Source: Xenorhabdus cabanillasii
Lineage (GTDB): Bacteria; Pseudomonadota; Gammaproteobacteria; Enterobacterales; Enterobacteriaceae
Reading direction: 5' to 3'
Length of the DNA stretch: 64,000 nucleotides
Assembly: GCF_003386665.1 (NCBI RefSeq)
Contig: NZ_QTUB01000001.1
Location: forward strand, 1,364,001-1,428,000
The first letter of the stretch is position 1. Each line of letters begins with the position of its first letter. Positions 40,546 to 49,940 of this stretch are shown here, one piece after another. The position numbers were made by a program, and so were the translations under genes. Under the pieces are notes generated by a model. The model was not told where the DNA came from. It searched no databases and saw only the letters and a list, made by a program, of their open reading frames with translations.

Positions 40546-41140
40546 TTATGCACTGATTTCAGTTTTTTTGGCTTTCAATTTTCGGCATAAACAGTTGGCA
40601 ATGTGATCATTGACCAAACCCGCAGCCTGCATAAAGGCATAACAGGTAGTACTGCCGATAAATTTAAATCCGCGTTTTTTTCAGTGCATTTGAGAGAGCA
40701 TCAGAATGGTCGGTTTTGACAGGCACTTCTGCCAGTGTTTTCCAGTGGTTAATTTGCGGGTTGTTGTCAACAAATCGCCAGATAAACTCACAGAAATCTT
40801 CCCCCTGTTCGGCCATTTTCAGATAAGCACGGGCATTATGAATTATGGCATTGATTTTAGCGCGGTTGCGGACGATAGCAGGATCTTGCATCAGTTTATC
40901 GACATCATTTTCATCCATTTCGGCAATTTTGACAGGATCAAATTGATGGAAACATTTTCGATAACCTTCCCGTTTTTTCAGAATGGTGAGCCACGATAAA
41001 CCAGCCTGTTGCCCTTCAAGGCAAATCAGTTCGAAAAGCTGTAGGCTGTCTTTTAACGGATTACCCCATTCATTGTCGTGATAGGCCAGATAATCAGGAT
41101 CAGATGTAACCCAACCACAGCGAGTTATTTCCTTATTCAT
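40546..41140 (-). pseudogene. tag: 3-methyladenine DNA glycosylase I, frameshifted near the C-terminus
   Basis: A base-excision repair enzyme that removes 3-methyladenine. The N-terminal part is normal: RCGWVTSDPDYLAYHDNEWG with zinc ligands Cys and His, and LEGQQAGLSWLTILKKRE with the catalytic-pocket Glu. At a run of seven A on the minus strand (T-run 40675-40681) the frame shifts and stops at 40664. Removing one A gives ALKKRGFKFIGSTTCYAFM and VNDHIANCLC, the expected C-terminus with the second zinc pair (His and Cys four residues apart), ending at 40546. Restored length is 197 residues (E. coli 187). The truncated product would lack two zinc ligands. A sequencing error cannot be ruled out. 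Confidence 0.85.
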
Positions 41141-41188
41141 GAATCGCACATCTCCACAGATAATGGTGAATAATTACACCAATATTAG

Positions 41189-41204
41189 CTGTATAAATAT
41201 ACAA
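41189..41204. promoter_or_regulatory. LexA-like SOS box upstream of tag
   Basis: CTGTATAAATATACAA matches the LexA consensus CTGT-N8-ACAG except for the last base, with the usual AT-rich spacer. It lies 49 bases before the tag start and 131 before glyQ. Confidence 0.45.
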
Positions 41205-41334
41205 GTAAAGTGGCAGAGATAAGATTTTTTTATACTGTGACAAAATTGGGCGTGATCAATGCTGTATATCTTACAGTCAGAGGGTATACTGAACGCTTTC
41301 GTTTAAATTCATATGTATCGCGTGCGAATTCAAC

Positions 41335-42243
41335 ATGCAAAAGTTTGATACCAAAACCTTTCAGGGGATCATCCTGACATTACAAGATTACTGGGCGCGT
41401 CAAGGCTGTACTATTGTCCAACCATTGGATATGGAAGTCGGCGCAGGAACTTCTCACCCTATAACTTGCTTGCGTGCTTTGGGGCCGGAGCCTATTGCAG
41501 CAGCTTATGTGCAACCTTCCCGTCGTCCAACTGATGGACGTTATGGCGAAAACCCAAACCGGCTCCAGCACTACTATCAGTTTCAGGTTATCATCAAGCC
41601 ATCTCCAGATAACATTCAGGAGCTTTACCTTGGTTCCCTGAAAGAGTTAGGGCTTGATCCTACCGTTCATGATATCCGCTTTGTTGAAGATAACTGGGAA
41701 AACCCGACATTAGGTGCTTGGGGACTGGGTTGGGAAGTCTGGCTGAATGGCATGGAAGTGACTCAGTTCACTTACTTCCAACAGGTCGGTGGTCTTGAAT
41801 GTAAACCAGTAACTGGCGAGATTACTTATGGTCTGGAACGTCTGGCAATGTACATTCAGGGCGTAGACAGTGTGTACGACCTGGTGTGGAGTGATGGTCC
41901 GTTGGGTAAAACCACGTATGGCGACATTTACCACCAGAACGAGGTTGAGCAGTCTACTTACAACTTTGAACACGCTGATGTGGATTTCCTGTTTACCTGC
42001 TTTGAACAATACGAAAAAGAAGCACAGGAATTACTGGCGTTGGAAACTCCACTGCCACTTCCTGCCTATGAGCGCATTCTGAAAGCTGGTCATACCTTCA
42101 ACTTGCTGGATGCCCGCAAAGCGATTTCCGTGACTGAACGTCAGCGCTATATCCTGCGCATCCGTACCCTGACCAAAGCAGTTGCTGAAGCTTATTATGC
42201 CTCCCGTGAGGCGCTTGGCTTCCCTATGTGTAACAGAAAATAA
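41335..42243 (+). CDS. glyQ: Glycine--tRNA ligase alpha subunit
   Basis: Class II aminoacyl-tRNA synthetase subunit that holds the catalytic core of the alpha2beta2 enzyme; activates glycine with ATP. 302 residues (E. coli 303). Conserved stretches: [18 protein letters not shown] at the N-terminus, motif 2-like [16 protein letters not shown] with the ATP-contacting Arg, and motif 3-like [16 protein letters not shown]. It is followed 9 bases later by glyS. The upstream neighbour tag is divergent. Confidence 0.97.
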   Translation: MQKFDTKTFQGIILTLQDYWARQGCTIVQPLDMEVGAGTSHPITCLRALGPEPIAAAYVQPSRRPTDGRYGENPNRLQHYYQFQVIIKPSPDNIQELYLGSLKELGLDPTVHDIRFVEDNWENPTLGAWGLGWEVWLNGMEVTQFTYFQQVGGLECKPVTGEITYGLERLAMYIQGVDSVYDLVWSDGPLGKTTYGDIYHQNEVEQSTYNFEHADVDFLFTCFEQYEKEAQELLALETPLPLPAYERILKAGHTFNLLDARKAISVTERQRYILRIRTLTKAVAEAYYASREALGFPMCNRK

Positions 42244-42252
42244 GAGGCCATC

Positions 42253-44322
42253 ATGACTCAACAGACTTTCCTTGTGGAAATCGGCACAGAAGAGTTGCCA
42301 CCAAAGGCACTGCGTTCATTGGCTGAATCCTTTGCGGCCAATTTTGAAGTAGAACTGAAAAACGCCAATCTGGGTCATGGTGAAGTTAGCTGGTTTGCTG
42401 CTCCTCGTCGTCTGGCGTTGAAAGTGGCAAATCTGGCTGCGGCACAGGCTGATCGTGAAGTAGAAAAACGTGGCCCTGCTATTGCTCAGGCGTTTGATAC
42501 GGAAGGAAAACCAACCAAAGCCGCGGAAGGCTGGGCGCGCGGTTGTGGCATTACCGTTGATCAGGCTGAGCGTATGGTAACCGATAAAGGTGAATGGTTA
42601 CTTTATCGTGCTGAGGTTAAAGGCCATCAGGCGAAAGAATTGCTGGCGGATATGGTAAGCAGTGCATTGAGCAAACTACCGATCCCTAAACTAATGCGCT
42701 GGGGTGATAAAGAAACCCAATTTGTCCGTCCTGTACATACCATCACTATGCTTCTGGGTAGTGAAGTGGTTGAAGGCGAAATTCTGGGTATCAAATCTGA
42801 TCGTATTATCCGTGGTCACCGTTTTATGGGTGAGGCGGAGTTTACCATTGATAACGCAGAGCAGTATCCGGCGATTTTGCAGGAGCGTGGTCGGGTCATT
42901 GCGGATTATGAAACACGTAAGACCCTAATCAAACGTGATGCAGAACAAGCAGCTACACAGCTTGGTGGTGTAGCAGATTTGACTGACAGCTTGCTGGAAG
43001 AAGTCACTTCATTAGTGGAATGGCCTGTCGTTCTGACAGCAAAATTCGAAGAAAAATTCCTTGAAGTACCTGCTGAAGCGCTGGTTTATACCATGAAAGG
43101 CGATCAGAAATATTTTCCGGTTTACGATAAATCCGGCAAATTGATGGCGAACTTTATTTTTGTTACCAATATTGAATCTTCTGATCCTCAGCAGATCATC
43201 ACTGGCAACGAAAAAGTAGTGCGTCCACGTCTGGCAGATGCTGAATTCTTCTTTAATACTGACCGTAAGCAGCGTCTGGAAGATAACCTGCCACGTCTGG
43301 AAACCGTTCTGTTCCAGAAACAACTGGGTACACTGCGTGATAAAACAGACCGTATTCAGGCTCTGGCTGGCTGGATTGCTGAAAAGATCGGGTCGGATGT
43401 TACTCATGCGACCCGCGCAGGTTTACTGTCCAAGTGTGACTTAATGACCAACATGGTTTTTGAGTTCACCGATACGCAGGGTGTGATGGGAATGCACTAT
43501 GCCCGTCATGACGGAGAAGCTGAAGATGTGGCACTGGCGCTGAATGAACAGTATCAGCCGCGTTTTTCTGGCGATGATCTGCCGTCTACCGGGGTTTCCT
43601 GTGCCGTAGCGATTGCCGATAAGATGGATACGCTGGCAGGGATCTTCGGCATCGGCCAACACCCGAAAGGAGATAAAGACCCGTTTGCACTGCGTCGTGC
43701 CGCGTTAGGTGTGCTGCGTATTATCGTTGAGAAAAAACTGCCTCTCGACCTTCAGACTTTGTCTGAGGAAGCCGTTCGTCTGTATGGTGACAAACTGACC
43801 AATGAAAACGTTGTAGATGATGTGGTTGAGTTTATGCTCGGCCGTTTCCGCACCTGGTATCAGGAGCAGGGCTACAGCGTTGATACTATCCAGGCCGTAC
43901 TGGCACGTCGCCCGACTCAACCGGCAGACTTTGATGCCTGTGTGAAAGCGGTAACGCATTTCCGTACATTAGATGAAGCAGTTTCTCTGGCGGCAGCGAA
44001 TAAGCGTGTTTCCAACATTCTGGCAAAATCAGAAGAGAAGCTGAATGACACTGTTCAGGCTTCAGTGTTGAAAGCAGCGGAAGAGATCCAACTGGCGACT
44101 CACCTTGTTGTATTGAAAGAGAAGCTGGCACCTCTGTTTGCAGAAGGCAACTATCAGGATGCGCTGGTTGAACTGGCTTCTCTGCGTGAAGCTGTGGATG
44201 CCTTCTTCGACAATGTAATGGTAATGGATGAAGATCTGCAAGTAAGAACAAATCGCCTGACACTGTTGAGTGAGTTGCGTGATCTGTTCCTGCGGGCAGC
44301 GGATATTTCACTGCTCCAGTAA
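42253..44322 (+). CDS. glyS: Glycine--tRNA ligase beta subunit
   Basis: The tRNA-recognition subunit of the alpha2beta2 glycyl-tRNA synthetase, 689 residues as in E. coli. An N-terminal B3/B4-like region ([19 protein letters not shown]), an HD-like domain around residues 330-520 ([46 protein letters not shown]) and a C-terminal anticodon-binding domain ([21 protein letters not shown]) are visible. It starts 9 bases after glyQ in one operon. A G/U-paired hairpin terminator follows at 44366-44393. Confidence 0.97.
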   Translation: MTQQTFLVEIGTEELPPKALRSLAESFAANFEVELKNANLGHGEVSWFAAPRRLALKVANLAAAQADREVEKRGPAIAQAFDTEGKPTKAAEGWARGCGITVDQAERMVTDKGEWLLYRAEVKGHQAKELLADMVSSALSKLPIPKLMRWGDKETQFVRPVHTITMLLGSEVVEGEILGIKSDRIIRGHRFMGEAEFTIDNAEQYPAILQERGRVIADYETRKTLIKRDAEQAATQLGGVADLTDSLLEEVTSLVEWPVVLTAKFEEKFLEVPAEALVYTMKGDQKYFPVYDKSGKLMANFIFVTNIESSDPQQIITGNEKVVRPRLADAEFFFNTDRKQRLEDNLPRLETVLFQKQLGTLRDKTDRIQALAGWIAEKIGSDVTHATRAGLLSKCDLMTNMVFEFTDTQGVMGMHYARHDGEAEDVALALNEQYQPRFSGDDLPSTGVSCAVAIADKMDTLAGIFGIGQHPKGDKDPFALRRAALGVLRIIVEKKLPLDLQTLSEEAVRLYGDKLTNENVVDDVVEFMLGRFRTWYQEQGYSVDTIQAVLARRPTQPADFDACVKAVTHFRTLDEAVSLAAANKRVSNILAKSEEKLNDTVQASVLKAAEEIQLATHLVVLKEKLAPLFAEGNYQDALVELASLREAVDAFFDNVMVMDEDLQVRTNRLTLLSELRDLFLRAADISLLQ

Positions 44323-44365
44323 TTGCTGATAAGTTTTATTAAGTTAGCTAATTACCTTTAAGACA

Positions 44366-44393
44366 GAGCCTCGCGGATCATAGCGGGGCTTTT
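44366..44393 (+). terminator. Probable terminator after glyS
   Basis: AGCCTCGC pairs with GCGGGGCT, allowing a G-U pair, across a 9-base loop; TTTT follows. It separates the glyQS operon from the tRNA gene. Confidence 0.65.
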
Positions 44394-44509
44394 CGCTGTC
44401 TGAAGATATTACAATGTGTAAACTTTGGATGGAATATCATCAAATAACCACTTATCTTTAAAAAGATATTGACGATCCGTGATACCGGCAGTAAGATGCG
44501 CTTCGTTTT

Positions 44510-44586
44510 CGGCGAGTAGCGCAGCTTGGTAGCGCAACTGGTTTGGGACCAGTGGGTCGGAGGTTCGAATCCTCTCTCGCCGACCA
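44510..44586 (+). tRNA. proM: tRNA-Pro (anticodon TGG)
   Basis: A 77-base tRNA with encoded CCA. Acceptor stem CGGCGAG pairs with CTCGCCG. The anticodon stem ACTGG/CCAGT carries the loop TTTGGGA with anticodon TGG. The T-arm is GGAGGTTCGAATCCTC. It is essentially identical to E. coli proM as I recall it. Here it is a single gene, not part of the argX-hisR-leuT-proM cluster, followed by a strong terminator. Confidence 0.97.
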
Positions 44587-44594
44587 GCATTCTG

Positions 44595-44622
44595 AAACCC
44601 CGCTCTTTGAGCGGGGTTTTTT
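44595..44622 (+). terminator. Rho-independent terminator after the proline tRNA
   Basis: AAACCCCGCT / AGCGGGGTTT, a perfect 10-bp stem with a 5-base loop, runs directly into a T-run. Confidence 0.9.
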
Positions 44623-44647
44623 CATTTTCGAAACCGCCGGGGTTCCT

Positions 44648-44767
44648 ATCTAATTGACTGATAGGCACTAACTGAACGTAAGGTTTTCCTGCTTTAGCAA
44701 TAATGACAACTTTCCCATCAACTGCTCTATCTGCCAGTTGGCTTAAATCTGTTTTTGTCTCGTGCAT
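44648..44767 (-). pseudogene. Phd/YefM-type antitoxin remnant
   Basis: Forty codons match the N-terminal DNA-binding part of Phd/YefM antitoxins: MHETKTDLSQLADRA, then GKVVIIAKAGKP and VQLVPI. The frame then runs antisense through the tRNA terminator and the tRNA itself and loses all homology. Upstream, a possible true start (ATGACTATTCAA) is out of frame by one base; dropping one G from CAAGGCAAAT would give MTIQANMHETK. No toxin gene remains. It is a scar next to a tRNA, a frequent insertion point for mobile DNA. Confidence 0.65.
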
Positions 44768-45236
44768 ATTTGCCTTGAATAGTCATACTTTTTCACCTTT
44801 ACTTAGCCAATTTAATTGATGATGCTATTAATTCCACCTGAATTGAATAAATTTAAAACATTTATTTTTCTTGATTCGATTCGGCACCTTGTACCACATC
44901 ACCCTTCTTATAATCTTTTCTGTTCATTATTTAAGTATCCGGTCACAAATTTAAAATTATAATTCATAGGAATTAATTCTTTTAATAAGTGATATTTGCA
45001 GTTTTTTTATCTATATTTGTGCCTGTGGTCATGTTTTTTAACCAGAAATGTTAATGTTTTTTTTCTTTTATGTTTTTCTATTGTTTCATGAGTCATGGTA
45101 ATTATATTGACGTTATGAATAACAATTGATTAATTGATAATCGACAACAATAACACAAGCCGGGACAGTGATATTCAGGCAGGAAACTCTGGGCTTGGCT
45201 AAGGCACAATTAAACATCACAAACGGAGTTTAAGTA
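44768..45236. other. AT-rich region and dppA leader
   Basis: About 470 bases with no credible gene. The left part is very AT-rich. The right part should contain the dppA promoter and its long 5' leader, including the CA-rich GcvB-type target at 45144-45158. I see no clear operator. Confidence 0.5.
45144..45158 (+). promoter_or_regulatory. CA-rich element matching the GcvB small-RNA target
   Basis: ACAACAATAACACAA is complementary at 14 of 15 bases to the G/U-rich R1 region of the small RNA GcvB as I recall it (UUGUGUUGUUGUUGU). dppA is a classic GcvB target in enteric bacteria. The element lies about 80-95 bases before the dppA ATG, further upstream than is usual for direct ribosome blocking. 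Confidence 0.4.
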
Positions 45237-46847
45237 ATGATTATCTCCAAAAAGAAAAAGCCCGGTTTACTGAAATTGGGTATTGGTCTTGTTTCATTGG
45301 CTGTAGCAGCCAGTGTGCAGGCAAAAACACTGGTTTATTGCTCTGAGGGTTCACCTGAAGGCTTTAACCCGCAGTTATTCACTTCTGGTACAACTTTTGA
45401 TGCAACTGCCAGACAAATTTATAACCGTCTGGTGGACTTCAAATCAGGTACAACAGAGATTATTCCAAGTCTGTCTGAACGGTGGGAAATCAATGACGAT
45501 GGAAAAATCTACACATTCTATTTGCGCAAGGGCGTAAAATGGCAGAGCAGTAAAGGTTTCAAACCCACGCGTGATTTCAATGCCGATGACGTTATCTTTA
45601 CCTTTATGCGCCAAAAGGATAAAAATCACCCGTACTATAAAGTATCCGGTGGCAGCTACGAATACTTTATCGGCATGGATATGGGGAATATCATCAGCAA
45701 AATAGAGAAAGTGGATGACTATACTGTCCGCTTTGTGTTGTCCCGTCCTGAAGCCCCTTTCCTGGCTAATATAGCCATGGATTTTGCTTCGATTCTTTCC
45801 AAAGAATATGCTGATGCCATGATGAAGGCTGGTACGCCGGAAAAAGTGGATCTGAATCCAGTTGGTACAGGGCCGTTCCAGTTAGTGCAATACCAGAAAG
45901 ATTCCCGCATTCTCTATAAAGCGTTCAAAGATTATTGGCAAGGGCCGGCGAAAATTGATCGTCTGGTCTTATCCATTACGCCTGATGCCTCTGTACGTTA
46001 TGCAAAATTACAGAAAAATGAATGTCAGGTCATGCCATATCCGAATCCTGCTGATATTGCGAGCATGAAGCAGAACAAAGATATTGTTCTGAAAGAACAG
46101 GCAGGGCTGAACGTTGGTTATCTCTCTTACAACGTCTCCAAAAAACCAATGGACAACCTCAAAGTTCGCCAGGCGTTGACGATGGCGGTGAACAAAGATG
46201 CCATCATTGCGGCTGTGTATCAGGGAGCCGGTCAGAAAGCGAAAAACCTGATCCCTCCTACGATGTGGGGCTATAACAAAGATATTAAAGATTACTCCTA
46301 TGATCCGGTGAAGGCTAAAGAACTGCTGAAAGAAGCTGGCTTCCCGAATGGTTTTGAAACCGATCTTTGGGCAATGCCAGTACAGCGTCCTTATAACCCG
46401 AATGCCCGCCGTATGGCAGAAATGATTCAGGCGGACTGGGCCAAAATTGGTGTAAAAGCCAAGATTGTCAGTTATGAATGGGGCGAATACCTGAAACGTG
46501 CCAAAGATGGTGAACCTCAAAACGTCATGATGGGATGGACGGGGGATAATGGGGATCCTGATAACTTCTTTGGAACCCTGTTTAGTTGCGCAGCCAAAGA
46601 ACGAGGTTCCAATTATTCAAAATGGTGCGACCAGCAGTTTGAGGACATTATTCAGCCAGCACGGACAACGGCTGATGTTGCCAAACGCACAGAGCTTTAT
46701 AAGCAGGCTCAGGTAGTAATGCATGAGCAAGTCCCTGCATTGATTATTGCCCACTCGACGGTTTACGAACCTATTCGTAAAGAAGTGAAGGGTTATGAGG
46801 TCGATCCGCTCGGCAGGCACCTCTTTTACAATGTAGATCTCGAATAA
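45237..46847 (+). CDS. dppA: Dipeptide-binding periplasmic protein DppA
   Basis: Periplasmic solute-binding protein for dipeptides (and, in E. coli, a haem and chemotaxis ligand carrier). 536 residues (E. coli 535). A Sec signal peptide with a basic start (KKKK) and hydrophobic core ends in AASVQA-KTLVY. The SBP_bac_5 fold has family stretches CSEGSPEGFNPQLFTSGTT, YNRLVDFKSGTTEI, DFASILSKEYADAMM, PVGTGPFQLVQYQ and GWTGDNGDPDNFFGTLFSC. AACGGAG precedes the ATG. First gene of dppABCDF; a strong hairpin after it should give more dppA than dppBCDF mRNA. Probable GcvB control from the leader. Confidence 0.96.
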   Translation: MIISKKKKPGLLKLGIGLVSLAVAASVQAKTLVYCSEGSPEGFNPQLFTSGTTFDATARQIYNRLVDFKSGTTEIIPSLSERWEINDDGKIYTFYLRKGVKWQSSKGFKPTRDFNADDVIFTFMRQKDKNHPYYKVSGGSYEYFIGMDMGNIISKIEKVDDYTVRFVLSRPEAPFLANIAMDFASILSKEYADAMMKAGTPEKVDLNPVGTGPFQLVQYQKDSRILYKAFKDYWQGPAKIDRLVLSITPDASVRYAKLQKNECQVMPYPNPADIASMKQNKDIVLKEQAGLNVGYLSYNVSKKPMDNLKVRQALTMAVNKDAIIAAVYQGAGQKAKNLIPPTMWGYNKDIKDYSYDPVKAKELLKEAGFPNGFETDLWAMPVQRPYNPNARRMAEMIQADWAKIGVKAKIVSYEWGEYLKRAKDGEPQNVMMGWTGDNGDPDNFFGTLFSCAAKERGSNYSKWCDQQFEDIIQPARTTADVAKRTELYKQAQVVMHEQVPALIIAHSTVYEPIRKEVKGYEVDPLGRHLFYNVDLE

Positions 46848-46872
46848 TCCTGTACTTGATTTTTTGTGATTG

Positions 46873-46901
46873 ACCCTCCCCCGAATCTTCCGGGGGAGGG
46901 T
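46873..46901 (+). other. Strong GC-rich hairpin between dppA and dppB
   Basis: ACCCTCCCCCG / CGGGGGAGGGT, a perfect 11-bp stem with a 7-base loop, 26 bases after the dppA stop. Only TTGCG follows, so it is not a full terminator. It probably blocks 3' exonucleases and protects the dppA message, like the REP elements in this gap in other enterics. Confidence 0.75.
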
Positions 46902-46987
46902 TGCGCTTCTCTGGTGGGCAAGCAGGTCTGTGTATGACATAAACAGCCTGAGAGCTGTAACTGATAACTAAAAAGAGAATTCAGGAT

Positions 46988-48007
46988 ATGCTGCAATTTA
47001 TCCTCCGGCGTCTGGGGCTGGTGCTCCCGACGTTTATTGGTATTACTCTGCTGACTTTCGCTTTTGTGCATATGATCCCCGGTGATCCGGTACTGATTAT
47101 GGCGGGAGAAAGGGGTGTTTCTGCCGAGCGCCATGCTGAACTGATGGCAGCAATGGGGTTAGATAAACCCCTTTGGGAGCAATATCTTCATTATGTTAAT
47201 GGCATACTGCATGGTGATTTAGGGATCTCCCTGAAAAGCCGTATCCCGGTGTGGGATGAATTTGTTCCCCGATTTAAAGCAACACTGGAATTAGGCATCT
47301 GTGCCATGTTATTTGCCATCTCTGTTGGTATTCCTGTCGGCGTGCTGGCAGCGGTCAAGCGTGGTTCTGTCTTTGATCATACCGCTGTGGGTTTGTCACT
47401 GACCGGCTATTCAATGCCTATTTTCTGGTGGGGCATCATGCTCATCATGCTGGTTTCCGTTCATTGGAACCTGACTCCGGTTTCCGGCCGAATAAGCGAC
47501 AGCGTGTTTCTTGATGATAGCTATCCTCTGACCGGCTTTATGCTGATTGATACCCTGCTTTGGGGAGAAGATGGTGACTTCATTGATGCAGTGATGCACA
47601 TGACCCTGCCTGCTGTTGTATTGGGTACGATCCCATTAGCCGTGATTGTGCGTATGACTCGTTCTTCCATGCTGGAAATATTGGGTGAAGACTATATCCG
47701 TACTGCACGGGCAAAAGGCCTGAGTCGTATGCGTGTCATTATTGTCCATGCGTTGCGCAACGCGTTGCTGCCTGTGGTCACAGTGATTGGCCTGCAAGTG
47801 GGTATTATGTTGGCGGGTGCTATTCTGACTGAAACCATTTTTTCATGGCCGGGGTTGGGGCGTTGGTTGATCGACGCTCTCCAGCGCCGTGATTATCCGG
47901 TGGTGCAAGGTGGCGTATTGCTGGTGGCGACAATGATCATTCTGGTCAATTTTGTGGTTGATCTGCTGTATGGCATTGTCAATCCACGTATTCGGCATAA
48001 GAGATAA
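46988..48007 (+). CDS. dppB: Dipeptide ABC transporter permease DppB
   Basis: Inner-membrane permease of the dipeptide importer, 339 residues as in E. coli. Six helices. An N-terminal helix MLQFILRRLGLVLPTF is followed by the conserved FVHMIPGDPV periplasmic segment of OppB/DppB proteins. The EAA-like loop near the C-terminal third reads LGEDYIRTARAKGLSRMRVI and HALRNALLPV. A CAGGA ribosome-binding site lies just before the ATG. dppC starts 10 bases after its stop. Confidence 0.96.
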   Translation: MLQFILRRLGLVLPTFIGITLLTFAFVHMIPGDPVLIMAGERGVSAERHAELMAAMGLDKPLWEQYLHYVNGILHGDLGISLKSRIPVWDEFVPRFKATLELGICAMLFAISVGIPVGVLAAVKRGSVFDHTAVGLSLTGYSMPIFWWGIMLIMLVSVHWNLTPVSGRISDSVFLDDSYPLTGFMLIDTLLWGEDGDFIDAVMHMTLPAVVLGTIPLAVIVRMTRSSMLEILGEDYIRTARAKGLSRMRVIIVHALRNALLPVVTVIGLQVGIMLAGAILTETIFSWPGLGRWLIDALQRRDYPVVQGGVLLVATMIILVNFVVDLLYGIVNPRIRHKR

Positions 48008-48017
48008 GGAGCGCATG

Positions 48018-48950
48018 ATGACTCAACTAACAGAGCCACAAGCAACTGAGCAACAAGCAGTTGGAAAAATAGTATCAAGTGCACCGAAACTGATGACGCC
48101 GATGCAGGAATTCTGGCATTACTTTAAACGTAACAAAGGTGCCGTCATTGGTTTTGCCTATATTGTTTTGATGCTGTTGATCGCGTTATTCGCAGGGGTA
48201 TTGGCACCACATGGCCCTGCGGAACAATTCCGTGATTCCCTGTTGAGCCCGCCGGTATGGCAGGAAGGGGGAAGCTGGCAATTTATTCTCGGTACTGACG
48301 ATGTTGGGCGCGATATCCTTTCTCGCCTGATGTACGGCGCGCGTCTTTCCTTGCTGGTTGGCTGTCTGGTTGTTGTAATGTCGCTGGTGATGGGGATTAT
48401 TCTGGGATTGCTGTCGGGCTATTTTGGTGGAATTGTTGATACTACCATTATGCGCATAGTCGATATCATGCTGGCCTTGCCAAGCCTGTTATTAGCGTTG
48501 GTATTGGTGGCTATCTTCGGCCCGTCTATCGTCAATGCGTCATTGGCTCTGACATTTGTTGCACTGCCTCATTACATTCGCCTGACAAGGGCGGCAGTAT
48601 TAGTTGAAGTGAATCGTGACTATGTAATCGCTTCTCAGGTTGCTGGTGCGGGGGCGATGCGTCAGATGTTCATCAATATATTGCCAAACTGTCTTGCTCC
48701 CTTGATTGTGCAGGCTTCATTGGGGTTCTCGAATGCTATTCTCGACATGGCTGCCTTGGGTTTTCTGGGAATGGGGGCACAGCCACCAACACCAGAGTGG
48801 GGAACTATGCTGTCAGATGTCTTGCAGTTTGCCCAGAGTGCATGGTGGGTCGTGACTTTCCCCGGGCTGGCTATCCTTTTGACGGTACTGGCATTTAACC
48901 TGATGGGGGATGGGTTGCGTGACGCGCTCGATCCTAAGCTCAAGCAGTAG
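48018..48950 (+). CDS. dppC: Dipeptide ABC transporter permease DppC
   Basis: Second permease, 310 residues (E. coli 300; the extra residues are in the polar N-terminus). The OppC-type N-terminal segment MTPMQEFWHYFKRNKGAVIG precedes helix 1, then LGTDDVGRDILSRLMYGARLSL and the EAA loop VEVNRDYVIASQVAGAG. Two adjacent ATGs (48015, 48018) follow AAGGAG; 48018 gives the better 6-base spacing. It pairs with DppB to form the membrane channel. Confidence 0.96.
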   Translation: MTQLTEPQATEQQAVGKIVSSAPKLMTPMQEFWHYFKRNKGAVIGFAYIVLMLLIALFAGVLAPHGPAEQFRDSLLSPPVWQEGGSWQFILGTDDVGRDILSRLMYGARLSLLVGCLVVVMSLVMGIILGLLSGYFGGIVDTTIMRIVDIMLALPSLLLALVLVAIFGPSIVNASLALTFVALPHYIRLTRAAVLVEVNRDYVIASQVAGAGAMRQMFINILPNCLAPLIVQASLGFSNAILDMAALGFLGMGAQPPTPEWGTMLSDVLQFAQSAWWVVTFPGLAILLTVLAFNLMGDGLRDALDPKLKQ

Positions 48951-48959
48951 AGGTGTGAA

Positions 48960-49940
48960 ATGGCATTGTTAAATATAGACCAATTATCGGTGCACTTCGG
49001 TGATCAAGATGCACCATTCCGCGCCGTTGACCGTATCAGCTACAGTGTTGAGCAGGGGCAGGTTGTCGGTATTGTTGGAGAGTCTGGTTCGGGCAAATCT
49101 GTCAGCTCACTGGCGATTATGGGGTTGATAGATTATCCGGGCAAGGTCATGGCAGAGAAGCTGGAATTTAATGGCTGTGATCTGACAAAGATTTCCGAAA
49201 AAGAGCGCCGTCAGCTGGTTGGTGCAGAAATTTCGATGATTTTTCAGGATCCGATGACCAGCCTTAACCCTTGTTACACCGTGGGTTATCAGATCATGGA
49301 AGCGCTGAAAGTCCATCAGGGAGGAAACCGGAAAACCCGTTATCAACGAGCAATTGATCTGCTGACTCAGGTAGGAATTCCTGATCCCGCCTCTCGTTTA
49401 GAGGTTTATCCACATCAATTATCAGGTGGAATGAGCCAGCGTGTCATGATCGCGATGGCGATTGCTTGTCGTCCGAAGCTGCTGATTGCCGATGAACCGA
49501 CAACGGCATTGGATGTGACTATTCAGGCACAAATCGTCGAATTGTTGCTGGAGTTACAGCAGCAGGAAAACATGGCACTGGTCTTGATCACCCATGATTT
49601 GGCTCTGGTTGCAGAAGCTGCTCAGCATATTATTGTGATGTATGCAGGGCAGATAGTGGAAATTGGCAAGTCGAATGAAATATTCAGAGCACCACGTCAT
49701 CCTTATACACAGGCATTGTTGCGGGCATTGCCGGAATTTGCGGTAGATAAATCCCGTCTGGCCTCGTTGCCGGGCGTTGTTCCGGGTAAATATGATCGTC
49801 CGACAGGCTGTTTACTCAATCCTCGTTGCCCTTATGTCAATGAGCATTGCCGCCAAGTGGAGCCGGAATTGAAAGTTGTTGGAGAACGTCAGGTTAAATG
49901 TCATATGCCACTGGATGATGAGGGGAGGCCGACAGTATGA
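48960..49940 (+). CDS. dppD: Dipeptide ABC transporter ATP-binding protein DppD
   Basis: ATPase of the dipeptide importer, 326 residues (E. coli 327). Walker A GESGSGKS (about 41-48), Q-loop [10 protein letters not shown], signature LSGGMSQRV, Walker [15 protein letters not shown]-loop LITHDLA. The C-terminal oligopeptide-transporter extension ([15 protein letters not shown]) carries a Cys pattern that in relatives binds an iron-sulphur cluster. Its last four bases overlap the start of dppF, so the two ATPases are translationally coupled and act as a heterodimer. Confidence 0.96.
   Translation: MALLNIDQLSVHFGDQDAPFRAVDRISYSVEQGQVVGIVGESGSGKSVSSLAIMGLIDYPGKVMAEKLEFNGCDLTKISEKERRQLVGAEISMIFQDPMTSLNPCYTVGYQIMEALKVHQGGNRKTRYQRAIDLLTQVGIPDPASRLEVYPHQLSGGMSQRVMIAMAIACRPKLLIADEPTTALDVTIQAQIVELLLELQQQENMALVLITHDLALVAEAAQHIIVMYAGQIVEIGKSNEIFRAPRHPYTQALLRALPEFAVDKSRLASLPGVVPGKYDRPTGCLLNPRCPYVNEHCRQVEPELKVVGERQVKCHMPLDDEGRPTV

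Noticed and set aside
44378..44767. A 129-codon minus-strand ORF running across the proline tRNA
   Set aside because: Only the first 40 codons have protein-like similarity (Phd antitoxin). The rest is the antisense of the tRNA, giving the well-known spurious VGERGFEPPT sequence.
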